Source of the DNA: Verrucomicrobiota bacterium
Lineage (GTDB): Bacteria; Verrucomicrobiota; Verrucomicrobiia; Opitutales; Opitutaceae
Length of the DNA stretch: 13,387 bases
Assembly: GCA_023446735.1 (NCBI GenBank)
Contig: JAEXPQ010000164.1
Span: forward strand, 1 to 13,387
Direction of reading: 5' to 3'
The notes below the pieces were generated by a model. That model did no database searches and was not told where the DNA came from. It saw only the letters and a list, made by a program, of their open reading frames with translations. Of this stretch, positions 1 to 7,022 are shown in pieces. Within the stretch, counting starts at the first letter, position 1; the number at the start of each line of letters is the position of its first letter. The position numbers and the translations under genes were made by a program.

Positions 1-52
1 CCCGCCGCCGCCGCCCCGACCGCGGCGGCGACGCAATGCAACAAGGCCCGCC

Positions 53-110
53 GCGATCCGCGCCGTTTCGGTCCGCGGACGAACCGCGGCCCTACCGCAG
101 GCGCCCTGCC
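53..110 (-). repeat. REP-1 hairpin repeat, copy 1, in a 58-base direct repeat
   Basis: This segment recurs at 214-271 with 5 mismatches over 58 bases. Its core, 69-95 read on the minus strand, starts with GTAGGG and ends with GGACCG, and folds as a hairpin: CCGCGG (73-78), loop ACGAA, CCGCGG (84-89). The GTAG head before a short stem-loop is the hallmark of REP elements mobilised by RAYT (TnpA-REP) transposases. No RAYT gene is in this window, so the assignment is inferred from structure. Confidence 0.7.
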
Positions 111-139
111 CACGCCCGATCCCGCCGCCACGCCTGCGC

Positions 140-182
140 GTAGGGTCGGACCTCGCGTCCGGACCGCTCCGCGCTCGGTCCG
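140..182 (+). repeat. REP-1 hairpin repeat, copy 2, inverted relative to copies 1 and 3
   Basis: The core at 140-166 begins GTAGGG. On the minus strand its stem is CCGGAC, loop GCGAG, GTCCGA. Compared with copy 1, three inner base pairs differ on both arms and still pair (C-G to G-C, G-C to A-T, G-C to C-G), so the structure rather than the sequence is conserved. A second possible stem pairs CGGACCG (160-166) with CGGTCCG (176-182). The head-to-head arrangement with copies 1 and 3 resembles a bacterial interspersed mosaic element. Confidence 0.7.
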
Positions 183-213
183 CAATTCGCCCCGCCGAAA
201 GATCGCGCCAAAC

Positions 214-271
214 GCGATCCGCGTCGTTTCGGTCCGCGGACGAGCCGCGACCCTACCGCAAGCGCGCTGCC
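214..271 (-). repeat. REP-1 hairpin repeat, copy 3, second member of the 58-base direct repeat
   Basis: The core lies at 230-256 on the minus strand, with stem CCGCGG, loop ACGAG, CCGCGA. It ends 34 bases downstream of the dsbD stop codon. It could therefore form a hairpin at the 3' end of the dsbD transcript, but no U-tract follows, so a terminator role is not shown. The rest of 1-290 has a GCC-rich inverted repeat at 3-30 and no gene I can support. Confidence 0.7.
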
Positions 272-290
272 TGCACCTGGTGCCGCCGGC

Positions 291-2450
291 TCACTCCTTC
301 CGTCGCACCGCTTCCAGCACAGTGCCCGGCGTGAGCACCTCCGGTAACAGGAGCGGCTCGGCGCGGCCGGGCAGATAGACGAGATTCACCGGCACGGCTG
401 CGCGACCGAAGCGCTGCAGCTCCGCCGTGATCTTCGGATCCTGGCGCGTCCAGTCGGCGCGGAGCGTGGCGACCTTGCGGTCGCGGAACTCGCGCAGCAC
501 CTCGGCCGAGCCGAAGACCACGCCCTTGTTCACCTGGCAGGTCACGCACCAGCGCGCCGTGAAGTCCACATAGATGATCCGCCCCTCGGCGCGCAACCGC
601 TCCACCGCCTCGGTCGACCACGGTTGCCAATCGGGCTGCGGCAACACCGCCGCCCCCTCAGCCGCGGTGCCAGCAGCCGTCGTCTGCGGCCAGCCCAGCG
701 CAAGACCGGCGGCGAACAAGCCGGCCGCGACGAGGCGCGCCGTCCAGCGCGTGCGCGCCGCACGATGCGGCACCGCCCATCGCCCCAGCACCCAGACCGC
801 GGCCGCAATCAGCACGAGCCCGAGCAGGAGAAAGAGGAACGCGAAGTGGTCGTCGCCGAGCAACCCCGCCAGCACCCAGAGCAGGAACGCAACCGTGGCG
901 TAGAGCGGGAACGCCATGAACTGCTTGAACGTCTCCATCCACGCCCCGGGCCGCGGCAACACCTTCACCAATGCCGGCGCGAACGACAGCACGAGGTACG
1001 GCGTCGCCAACCCGGCCGCGATCGCCGTGAAGGCCGCCAGCGCCGCCGCGGGGGGCAGCACCATCGCCGCCCCGAGCGCGGGCGCGAGGAAAGGCGCCGA
1101 GCACGGCGTCGCCACCACCGTCGCGAGCACACCCGAGAAGAACGAGCCCGCGTAGCCGCTTTTCGCCTGCAAGCCGGCCCCGGCCCCGATGAGCGAGCCG
1201 CCGATCTCGAACACGCCGCTCAAGCTGAGCCCGAACACGAGCATCACGATCGCGAGCGCGAAATCGAAGCCCGCGTTCTGCAGCTGGAAGCCCCAGCCCT
1301 GCGCAGCGGCGCCGTCCGCCGGGCGAAGCACAATCAGGATTCCCGCCAGCACCCAGAACGACGCCAGCACGCCCGCCGCGAACGTGAGCCCGTGCAGCCG
1401 CACCTTCGCGCGGTCCTCGCCGGCCTGTTGCACGAAACCGAGGATCTTGATCCCCAGCACCGGGAACACGCAGGGCATCAGGTTCAGGATCAGCCCGCCC
1501 GCGAACGCGAGCGCGAGGATCGCCGCGAAGCCGGGGGCCGCTCCTTCAGCGGTGCCACTCCGGACACCGGTCGCGCCGGAGCCGCCCGCGGCGGCCGCCT
1601 CGGGCGCCGCTCCATCCGTCACCGGAATTCGGATCGCAATCGCCTTCGGCCCGCCCGGCCACCAGCCGGACTCCGCCACGAGCAGGCCCGTGAGCTCGCG
1701 CGGCGCACCGGCCGATTCCGCCTGCGTCACCGTGACCTCCTGCGCGCCACCGGCCGCGCGCGCAGGTTGTAGCGCCCGCGCCTCCACCGCGCCGTTCTCG
1801 TCGAAATACGCCACCATCACCCCCTCGCGCCGAACCGCTGGATCCCGCGGTTCGACGCGGATCGTCAGCTCGCGTCCGACGCGATAGGCGTGCGCGGCGA
1901 GCTTGTCGGTCGCCTGCGGCACCGCAGCGCGCGCCGCCGCGATCTTCCCCGCCCAGTTGGCGTCGGTCGCTGCGGTCGTCGCCACGGGCAACGTGAGCGA
2001 CAGCTTCGCCTCGCCGGGGATGCAGGCCTCTTTGCACATCAGCCAGTCGACCTCGGCGCGCAACGTCACATTCGCACCGGCCGCCGCATCGCCGGGGACG
2101 GTGATGTCGACCAAGAGCAGCAAGTCGCCGCCATAGCCGTAGGTAAGCACGCCGCCGGTGTCGGTGATCTCCGGTGCGGGCCATTGGATGGATCCGGCGG
2201 AGAAGCCGGCGGGCAGAGTCCACTTGATGGTCGTCGCCAACCCTGCCTCGCCCGGATTGCGCCAATAGGTGTGCCAGTGCTCATCATGCACCAGCCGCAA
2301 CGCGACCGTCGTCGTTGCGCCCGGCACCAGCGCCGTCTGCTCGGCCACCAGCGTCGCCGTCACGTGTTTCTCGCCGAAGGAAAACGCGAGCACCCGGGCG
2401 GTGCACAAGAGTCCGACAACCAAGGTGAGCAGAACGTGGCGCAGTTTCAT
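291..2450 (-). CDS. dsbD: Thiol:disulfide interchange protein DsbD/ScsB type (protein-disulfide reductase)
   Basis: This inner-membrane protein of 719 aa passes electrons from cytoplasmic thioredoxin to periplasmic thiol proteins (DsbC-type isomerases, cytochrome c maturation). A signal peptide covers about residues 1-22. The N-terminal periplasmic domain carries MCKEACIP with Cys139 and Cys143. A set of about eight membrane helices spans roughly 305-595 and carries the paired cysteines Cys327 (MPCVFP) and Cys450 (TPCSAPF). The C-terminal thioredoxin fold has WCVTC (Cys635, Cys638) and the cis-proline region AAVPV. Apart from Cys16 in the signal peptide, these six cysteines are the only ones, giving three redox pairs as the family mechanism requires. 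The N-terminal domain looks more like the longer ScsB/disulfide-bond-corrector version than the short E. coli DsbD alpha domain; that distinction is inference. The ATG at 2448-2450 directly precedes the signal peptide. It lacks an SD sequence but sits about 25 bases below a good promoter. Confidence 0.93.
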   Translation of the reverse strand: MKLRHVLLTLVVGLLCTARVLAFSFGEKHVTATLVAEQTALVPGATTTVALRLVHDEHWHTYWRNPGEAGLATTIKWTLPAGFSAGSIQWPAPEITDTGGVLTYGYGGDLLLLVDITVPGDAAAGANVTLRAEVDWLMCKEACIPGEAKLSLTLPVATTAATDANWAGKIAAARAAVPQATDKLAAHAYRVGRELTIRVEPRDPAVRREGVMVAYFDENGAVEARALQPARAAGGAQEVTVTQAESAGAPRELTGLLVAESGWWPGGPKAIAIRIPVTDGAAPEAAAAGGSGATGVRSGTAEGAAPGFAAILALAFAGGLILNLMPCVFPVLGIKILGFVQQAGEDRAKVRLHGLTFAAGVLASFWVLAGILIVLRPADGAAAQGWGFQLQNAGFDFALAIVMLVFGLSLSGVFEIGGSLIGAGAGLQAKSGYAGSFFSGVLATVVATPCSAPFLAPALGAAMVLPPAAALAAFTAIAAGLATPYLVLSFAPALVKVLPRPGAWMETFKQFMAFPLYATVAFLLWVLAGLLGDDHFAFLFLLLGLVLIAAAVWVLGRWAVPHRAARTRWTARLVAAGLFAAGLALGWPQTTAAGTAAEGAAVLPQPDWQPWSTEAVERLRAEGRIIYVDFTARWCVTCQVNKGVVFGSAEVLREFRDRKVATLRADWTRQDPKITAELQRFGRAAVPVNLVYLPGRAEPLLLPEVLTPGTVLEAVRRKE

Positions 2451-2482
2451 GGGCAGTGAGTTCGCGACGGGCGCGTGGGTAG

Positions 2483-2510
2483 CTCATACCCGTACACCGC
2501 CCGCGGTCAA
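2483..2510 (-). promoter_or_regulatory. Sigma70-like promoter of dsbD
   Basis: Read on the minus strand, the -35 is TTGACC (2505-2510, 5 of 6 to consensus) and the -10 is TATGAG (2483-2488, 4 of 6), with a 16-base spacer. Transcription would start near 2476, leaving a leader of about 25 bases before the dsbD ATG. The position between the lipoprotein stop and dsbD suggests dsbD can be transcribed independently of upstream genes. Confidence 0.55.
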
Positions 2511-2529
2511 AGCCCGCGGGAATATTCCC
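2500..2529. promoter_or_regulatory. Inverted repeat and perfect palindrome overlapping the dsbD -35: possible operator
   Basis: CCCGCGG (2500-2506) and CCGCGGG (2514-2520) form a perfect 7-base inverted repeat with a 7-base spacer covering the -35 box. Next to it lies the perfect 12-base palindrome GGGAATATTCCC (2518-2529), the only AT-centred palindrome noticed in the spacer. The placement fits a repressor or redox-responsive regulator site. No specific regulator is recognised. Confidence 0.4.
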
Positions 2530-2567
2530 CGGGCGGAGGACTTCCGCAGCGGTGCCGATCCGCCCGT

Positions 2568-3014
2568 CTAGGTTGCCGGGAAGGTCGCCTTCCGCTGCAC
2601 AGTGTCGAGGACTACCGTGCCGTCGGATAAAACGCGCAAGCGCCTGACTGTCCCCGTGGGTTGCTCTGGCGTCGATTGCAACTCGATCACGAACTCGCCG
2701 CCATCCTCCGCGGGACCGAATTTCTCGACGCCCGTGGTCGCCGGGAGCAACTCGCTGTCTGGCCAGACGCCCTTGGCTCGGCGGTGGTCCACGATCCCGA
2801 CCACGAGGTGCAACACCTCCGGTGTGATCCGGACTCCGCCGGGCATGCGCATCTTGATCATCATTTCGCCCATCAGGCGCATCGACTCCATCACCTCCGG
2901 CCGGTCCAGCAACGAGGGCTTCGGTGGCGGGCGGGTGGCGCAACCGATAAGGACGATGGAGGCGAGGACCGGAGCGGACCAACGCAGGGATCCCGACAGA
3001 GGTAGGTGGCTCAT
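2568..3014 (-). CDS. Small predicted lipoprotein of unknown function
   Basis: A 148-aa protein whose N-terminus (SHLPLSGSLRW, then a hydrophobic stretch) ends in the lipobox LIGC with Cys25, so it should be lipidated and anchored in a membrane facing the periplasm or surface. After a proline-rich linker (RPPPKP), the body has a Met-rich helix (residues about 40-57, with MESMRLMGEMMIKMRM) and a C-terminal part that looks beta-rich. No enzyme motif is visible. An earlier in-frame ATG at 3110, only 12 bases after the oleC stop, would add 32 residues and bury the lipobox, so I prefer 3014. It could be co-transcribed with oleC. The C-terminal half, with residues such as GGEFVIELQST and LRVLSDGTVVLD, may be a small folded domain, but I do not recognise the family. 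Confidence 0.75.
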   Translation of the reverse strand: MSHLPLSGSLRWSAPVLASIVLIGCATRPPPKPSLLDRPEVMESMRLMGEMMIKMRMPGGVRITPEVLHLVVGIVDHRRAKGVWPDSELLPATTGVEKFGPAEDGGEFVIELQSTPEQPTGTVRRLRVLSDGTVVLDTVQRKATFPAT

Positions 3015-3122
3015 GGCAACGGCCGGAGCCAACACGCCCACCCCCGTAGTTTGCAATGCTCCTCTCGTTACATCGGCGCCCGGCGTTTCCACCAGATCAA
3101 CCGCCCGCACCGCGCACCGCGC

Positions 3123-5063
3123 TCAGCGCTTGTCGAACTCCATCCCGCGTTCGCCGGCGAGCGAGCGGGCCAGCTGCAGGCGGTGGATCTTGGCGTTGTG
3201 GCGCACGTCGACGGGGAACCGGTCCACGAAATAGAAGAGCCGCACGAGGTTGGTGTGCGCGTGCGCGGTGCCGAGCGCGCGCAACTCGCGGCCCAGCTCG
3301 CGTCGTCCGCCATGGCCGCGCGGGCGTTGCCCGGGCCAACACTCGATCGCCAGCGCCGCCACCTGCTTGCCGCGCGGGCCGAAGCCGATCAATGCCGTGC
3401 GGCGCACGCGCGGGTGCTGGTTGAAGATCGGCTCGACGCAATCCGGATACAGCGCGCCATGGGGCGTCTCGACCCGTTCGGCCAGTCGTCCGCAGAACCA
3501 GAGCCGCCCTTCGGCGTCGAGATAACCGGCGTCGCCCATGCGATGCCAGACGGCGGCGCCGGGCGGCGCCAATTGCGGAATGCGGAATGCGGATTGTGGA
3601 TTGGCCGGCGCCGACTCCGGGGAGTCACTCGTGCCCTCCTGGATCTTCGCCCGGGCGGTCGCCTCCGGCAGGAGATCGTACGCTTCGGTCACGACCGGAC
3701 CACGCACGATGATCTCGCCAACCTCGCCGCAGGGCAGCTCGCGCGCCTCCGCCAGCGTGGCGATCGGGCCATCGACGATCGCGATCACCTTCGCCGACAT
3801 CTCGTTCACCGTCCGGCCCACGCACGTGCCCTTGCCGCGGAGCGTCTCGGCAGCAGTCGCCGCGGACGCGGCGAGTTCAGGGTTCCGGGTTCCGGGTTTC
3901 GGGTTGTAGGTTTCGGGCTTCGCGGTAGGCCGGCCAGCTCCAGCACTCACAGTCCCGCGCTGCGTCCTCCGCTCTCCGGTTTCCGGTTTCCGGTTTTCTG
4001 TCTCCGGTTTCCGGTCGCCAGTCTCCGCACCGGCCACCGGCCACCGGTCACCGACAACCGGTCCCCCGATCACCTCCTCCGCGCTCACGCTGCTCACCGG
4101 CAGCGCCTCGGTGGCGCCGTACGGCGAGTGCAGTTGTGCACCGGGGAACACTTGGCGCATCAGGGCGAAGAGCGCCGGCGGCACCGGTGCGCCCGCCATC
4201 AGGATACGCTTCACCCCGGGCAACGTGATCCCGCGGTCCGCGCAATGGCGCGCGATCTTCGTCCAGATCACGGGCGAACCGAAGCTGTTGGTCACCGCGT
4301 TCTGCCGGATCGCCTGCACGAGGTGCGCCGGATCCGCGGCCGCGGGCCGCGAGGGATCGAGCTTCGGCACCACGGTGGCCATGCCGAGCGCGGGGTTGAA
4401 GAGCGCGAAGACCAGCAGCACCGCGAGGTCGACCTCGCCGGGCGCGATGCCGTAGGTCGCCCGCACGAGGCGCACCTGCGCCTCGAACATCCCGTGCTCG
4501 TAGCACACGCCCTTCGGCGCGCCCGTGGAGCCCGAGGTGAAGAGGATCGCGGCGAGATCGTCGGCGGCCGTTTCCGCCGCCGGAAACACGGGCACCGGGC
4601 CGCGCGCAAGCCGGTGCGCGGGGTTGCCGCTCACCCAGAGGCGGCGCAGCACGGACCGAAACGCGTCGCGAAAAACCCAGGAGGCGATCTGCCCGCTGGC
4701 GATGCCGAGCAGCACCCGGGGCTGCGTGCGCTGGACGCACGCGAGGAAGTTCTTCCGACCCATGCCGGGGTCGATCACGATCGGCGGCGCGCCGAGCTTG
4801 AAGAGCGCGAACACCGCCGCGATCAGCGGCAGTCCCGGCCGCACGAGGACGAGCACGCGGTCGCCGCGCCGCACACCCGCCTTGGTCAAACGCCACGCCC
4901 ACGCATCCGCCTCCGCTGCGAGTTCGGCAAAGGTCAGCTCCGCGTAGCGGATCGCGCCGCCGCCCGCCCGGCCCACGGGGATGCGCAACGCCGGCGCAGC
5001 CGGCTGCTGCGCCGCCTGCGTCCAGAGGTGGCGGGAGACATTGACGACTTCGGCGGCGGCCAT
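3123..5063 (-). CDS. oleC: OleC-like AMP-forming ligase (olefin beta-lactone synthetase family) with two in-frame repeat insertions
   Basis: A 646-aa member of the ANL superfamily. Visible core motifs are the P-loop LFTSGSTGAPKG (174-185), the A5 motif SPYGATEALPVSS (313-325), the A7/A8 region MGDAGYLDAEGRLWFCGR (509-526) and the C-terminal DVRHNAKIHR with candidate catalytic Lys625. The wording around YGATEALPVSS and HRMGD is characteristic of OleC, which uses ATP to turn beta-hydroxy acids into beta-lactones in long-chain olefin synthesis. OleC is normally about 550 aa. The excess here comes from two inserts, about 332-403 and 475-505, both coinciding with heptanucleotide repeats. The frame stays open and downstream motifs are intact, so this is not an obvious pseudogene. 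The ATG at 5063 was chosen because the longer ORF from 5204 overlaps the bestrophin gene and adds an Arg-rich, unfamily-like leader. A general acyl-CoA ligase is the alternative. Confidence 0.82.
   Translation of the reverse strand: MAAAEVVNVSRHLWTQAAQQPAAPALRIPVGRAGGGAIRYAELTFAELAAEADAWAWRLTKAGVRRGDRVLVLVRPGLPLIAAVFALFKLGAPPIVIDPGMGRKNFLACVQRTQPRVLLGIASGQIASWVFRDAFRSVLRRLWVSGNPAHRLARGPVPVFPAAETAADDLAAILFTSGSTGAPKGVCYEHGMFEAQVRLVRATYGIAPGEVDLAVLLVFALFNPALGMATVVPKLDPSRPAAADPAHLVQAIRQNAVTNSFGSPVIWTKIARHCADRGITLPGVKRILMAGAPVPPALFALMRQVFPGAQLHSPYGATEALPVSSVSAEEVIGGPVVGDRWPVAGAETGDRKPETENRKPETGERRTQRGTVSAGAGRPTAKPETYNPKPGTRNPELAASAATAAETLRGKGTCVGRTVNEMSAKVIAIVDGPIATLAEARELPCGEVGEIIVRGPVVTEAYDLLPEATARAKIQEGTSDSPESAPANPQSAFRIPQLAPPGAAVWHRMGDAGYLDAEGRLWFCGRLAERVETPHGALYPDCVEPIFNQHPRVRRTALIGFGPRGKQVAALAIECWPGQRPRGHGGRRELGRELRALGTAHAHTNLVRLFYFVDRFPVDVRHNAKIHRLQLARSLAGERGMEFDKR
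3572..3604 (-). repeat. Heptanucleotide array (CCGCATT type) inside oleC
   Basis: On the coding strand, 7-base units CCACAAT, CCGCATT, CCGCATT and CCGCAAT follow one another with no gap, preceded by a partial CCAAT. They encode residues about 487-498 (ANPQSAFRIPQL), inside an insert between the conserved ATARAKI and VWHRMGD segments of OleC. Confidence 0.8.
3875..3916 (-). repeat. Heptanucleotide array (CCGGAAC type) inside oleC
   Basis: Six consecutive 7-base units on the coding strand: CCGAAAC, CTACAAC, CCGAAAC, CCGGAAC, CCGGAAC, CCTGAAC. They encode about residues 383-397, in which KPETYNP and KPGTRNP are near-repeats, as expected because three heptads equal seven codons. Confidence 0.85.
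3973..4061 (-). repeat. Compound heptanucleotide array (CCGGTGG and CCGGAAA types) inside oleC
   Basis: On the coding strand, four units CCGGTTG, TCGGTGA, CCGGTGG, CCGGTGG run into about eight units dominated by CCGGAAA and CCGGAGA, with one junction of irregular length (5 bases at 4029-4033). They encode residues about 335-364, including the heptapeptide near-repeats RKPETEN and RKPETGE. The array lies between conserved SAEEVIG and AETLRGKGTCVGR. Confidence 0.85.
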
Positions 5064-5104
5064 CGTGCCGGGATGAAACCGGCGAACGCGCCGGCGGCAC
5101 AACG

Positions 5105-5130
5105 AAAAACGCCCGAGCCTGCCGTGGCTC
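5105..5130 (-). terminator. Weak candidate terminator after the bestrophin gene
   Basis: Read on the minus strand, GAGCC, loop ACGGCA, GGCTC is followed by GGGCG and TTTTT. The stem has only five pairs and the T-run is offset by five bases, so termination would be partial at best. It lies 19 bases after the stop at 5149 and before the oleC start. Confidence 0.3.
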
Positions 5131-5148
5131 CTCCCCGTAAGGCCCCGG

Positions 5149-6063
5149 CTACTGCAGCACGTGCCGCACCGGCGCGAGCGGCGCGGGAAGATCCGTCTCG
5201 CCAAGGGCGTCGCGCAGATCGATCTCGATCACACGGGCCATCGCCTGCAACGGCAGGTCGTTCTGGGTGAGCCCGAAGGGATCCTCCAATTCGTCGCCGA
5301 GCGCATCGAGCCCGAAAAACGCATACGCGATGATGGCGGTCGCCAACGGCGTCCCCCAGCCGAGCGCATCGGCCAGCGCGAAGGGCAGCAGGCCGCAGAA
5401 CAGGAACGCCGTGCGGTGCAGCAGCAGCGAGTACGCGAAGGGCAAGGGGGTCGTCAGGATGCGCTCGCAGCCGGCCTGGATGCCGGCGAGGCCGGCCAAC
5501 CGCGCCTCGAAGGTCGCGAAGAGCATCTCGCCGATCAACCCGCGCCGCAGGGCGCCCGCGTACTCCGCACCGAGGGCGTCGACCAACGCGTTGGTCGGAT
5601 TGCGGCGCGCCATGATCGCGCCAGCCTCTTCGGCGGAGAGCCACGGGCGAACTGCGGCACCGAGGTCCTCGCCGCGCAGGCGCGCGGCCAGCGCTTGGGG
5701 AAACGCGATGGCGCGCCGCACCGTACGCCGGACCGTCTCCGGCTCGGCCGCCAGCAGCACGGTGGTGGTGCGGGCGAGGGAGCGCATCTCGTGGATGAGC
5801 TGCCCCCAGAGTTTGCGCGCCTCCCACCAGCGGTCGTAGCAGGCGTTGTTGCGAAACCCGAGGAAGATGGAAAGCGAGATACCCAGCAGCGTGAACGGCG
5901 TAAGCGGCACACCGGCGAAGCACCCGGGGTGGCGCGCCCCGAACCACGCCACCGCAGTCGCGACCACGGCGATCACCGCGAGCTTCGGCGCGATCGCGGG
6001 CACGATCGAGCCTTGCAGCACGAAGAAGAGGCGAAGCATCCCGGGCCTGTCGCGGACAACCAT
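5149..6063 (-). CDS. Bestrophin-family anion channel (UPF0187 type)
   Basis: A 304-aa integral membrane protein. The family signature is seen in FLGFRNNACYDRWWE (67-81, after the hydrophobic segment 55-66), PLPFAYSLLLHRTAF (206-220), and the acidic motif DELEDPFGLTQNDLP (257-271). Hydrophobic segments lie at about 27-42, 55-70, 208-231 and 236-252. Bacterial members such as KpBest form pentameric ion channels in the inner membrane; ion selectivity cannot be predicted from sequence alone. Its length matches the family (about 290-310 aa). The ATG at 6061-6063 puts the usual short amphipathic N-terminus before the first helix. The gene is 85 bases upstream of oleC on the same strand; no functional link to oleC is known to me. 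Confidence 0.9.
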   Translation of the reverse strand: MVVRDRPGMLRLFFVLQGSIVPAIAPKLAVIAVVATAVAWFGARHPGCFAGVPLTPFTLLGISLSIFLGFRNNACYDRWWEARKLWGQLIHEMRSLARTTTVLLAAEPETVRRTVRRAIAFPQALAARLRGEDLGAAVRPWLSAEEAGAIMARRNPTNALVDALGAEYAGALRRGLIGEMLFATFEARLAGLAGIQAGCERILTTPLPFAYSLLLHRTAFLFCGLLPFALADALGWGTPLATAIIAYAFFGLDALGDELEDPFGLTQNDLPLQAMARVIEIDLRDALGETDLPAPLAPVRHVLQ

Positions 6064-6467
6064 GGAGCGCGCATGGAAGGGCCGCGCCGGGCCGGTTGAC
6101 GAGCGGGAAACACGCCGCCCCGGAGCGCTCCTACTCGGCGCGGTTCATCCAGCGCCGACAGTTCGGTCAGAACACAGAGACAGAGGAGAGTCGGGAGGAA
6201 AGCACAGAGCAGAACTCCGTGAGCCCTCCGGCTGACTTGCGAGGATCACCCGAATGATGAGTGCAAGGGGGCCAAGTTCCAGCCGGGCACGAGGAAGGAA
6301 GCAGGTCCAAGACCCGACCAAGGAGGCCCGAGTTGCCGCTGGACGTAAGGTCGTCGGTGTCGCGCGCAAGGCCGTGCAACGCTCCGGTCGATCGAGCCCG
6401 TAGCGGGCTCAACCCTTTCGATTCGGCCTCGCCGGACGAGAACGGCGCCCGCGGCGCGGGGCAGGAA
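6064..6467. other. 404-base intergenic region, no supported gene
   Basis: It separates the membrane-protein gene at 6468 from the bestrophin gene. It contains a purine-rich stretch at about 6172-6222 with repeated ACAGAG words (GAACACAGAGACAGAGG, then AAAGCACAGAGCAGAA), which looks like a decayed short tandem repeat. It also has a 10-base palindrome, GGAGCGCTCC (6122-6131), followed by TAC, so a GTAG head is present on the minus strand. Short minus-strand ORFs at 6145-6369 and 6167-6412 have no protein-like features. No convincing promoter for the bestrophin gene was found. Confidence 0.6.
6394..6410 (-). terminator. Hairpin downstream of the four-helix membrane protein gene
   Basis: GAGCCCG, loop TAG, CGGGCTC is a perfect 7-base stem, 57 bases after the stop at 6468. 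No T-run follows on either strand, so it may be a factor-dependent 3' end or simply a structured element. Confidence 0.3.
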
Positions 6468-7022
6468 CTACTTCCGGCAGAAATACAGATCGACTCGCTC
6501 GTTCAGCAACAGGAGCCAGGAGAACAGCGCGTACGCCGCAAACATGATGGCCGCGAAAACCCCGTAGGTACCGATATCGACCCTGTTGGACAAGGCGCGC
6601 ACGATGACCAATCCACCCAAGACAGCGCCAGCACCCATACTGAGTGCCATCAACCAACGAGCCCAACGGATCCGGAAGACCAACAGCACCGACCACAAGA
6701 CGGTCAATCCAAGCCGGATCATCCGATGCCCTGGTTCGTAGTTAGAAATCGAGGTTGAGAGAAAGGCGAGATTCACCAACGAAAGCACCGGAACCAAGAT
6801 GGCGACTGCCCACACGAGCAGAGTTCCGATCCGATTGGTAACCGGGACGCGGGTGAGCACATGAAACGCGGTCTGATAGCTCACCCCCTTCCCGGCCAAC
6901 AACCGCGCCCCATCGACAGGCCCCATGCCGGCGGCGCGATGAATCAACTTTCTCGCTTCCTTCGTCGAAGACCCACTGCGAAGAAGGGCTTGCTCAAGCT
7001 GGGCGAGGAGATCGTCTTTCAT
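6468..7022 (-). CDS. Four-helix membrane protein of unknown function
   Basis: A 184-aa protein I do not recognise. A soluble N-terminal part (1-62) looks helical (DDLLAQLEQALLRSG, STKEARKLIHRA), followed by four hydrophobic segments at about 67-88, 102-118, 122-142 and 151-173, and a short tail FCRK. The N-terminal segment may bind a partner, as in small membrane proteins with a cytoplasmic helical hairpin; this is a guess. The reading frame stays open to a start at 7229, but residues encoded there are Arg-, Ser- and Trp-rich without pattern, so the ATG at 7022, right before the helical domain, is preferred. Leucines often use TTG, and wobble bases are mixed, unlike the C/G-ending style of flanking genes. 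This suggests recent acquisition or weak expression selection. Confidence 0.65.
   Translation of the reverse strand: MKDDLLAQLEQALLRSGSSTKEARKLIHRAAGMGPVDGARLLAGKGVSYQTAFHVLTRVPVTNRIGTLLVWAVAILVPVLSLVNLAFLSTSISNYEPGHRMIRLGLTVLWSVLLVFRIRWARWLMALSMGAGAVLGGLVIVRALSNRVDIGTYGVFAAIMFAAYALFSWLLLLNERVDLYFCRK

Noticed and set aside
1..290. CRISPR-like array from the repeated segments near the window start
   Set aside because: Only two near-direct copies with a third inverted copy between them, unequal spacing, and hairpin structure typical of REP elements; no cas genes.
3006..5270. Long plus-strand frame of 754 codons opposite oleC
   Set aside because: Its translation is Arg/His/Ala-rich with no domain pattern, and the minus strand has clear ANL motifs; open antisense frames are common at this GC content.
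6145..6412. Two small minus-strand frames (6145-6369, 6167-6412)
   Set aside because: They overlap each other in different frames and show no hydrophobic, helical or motif pattern.
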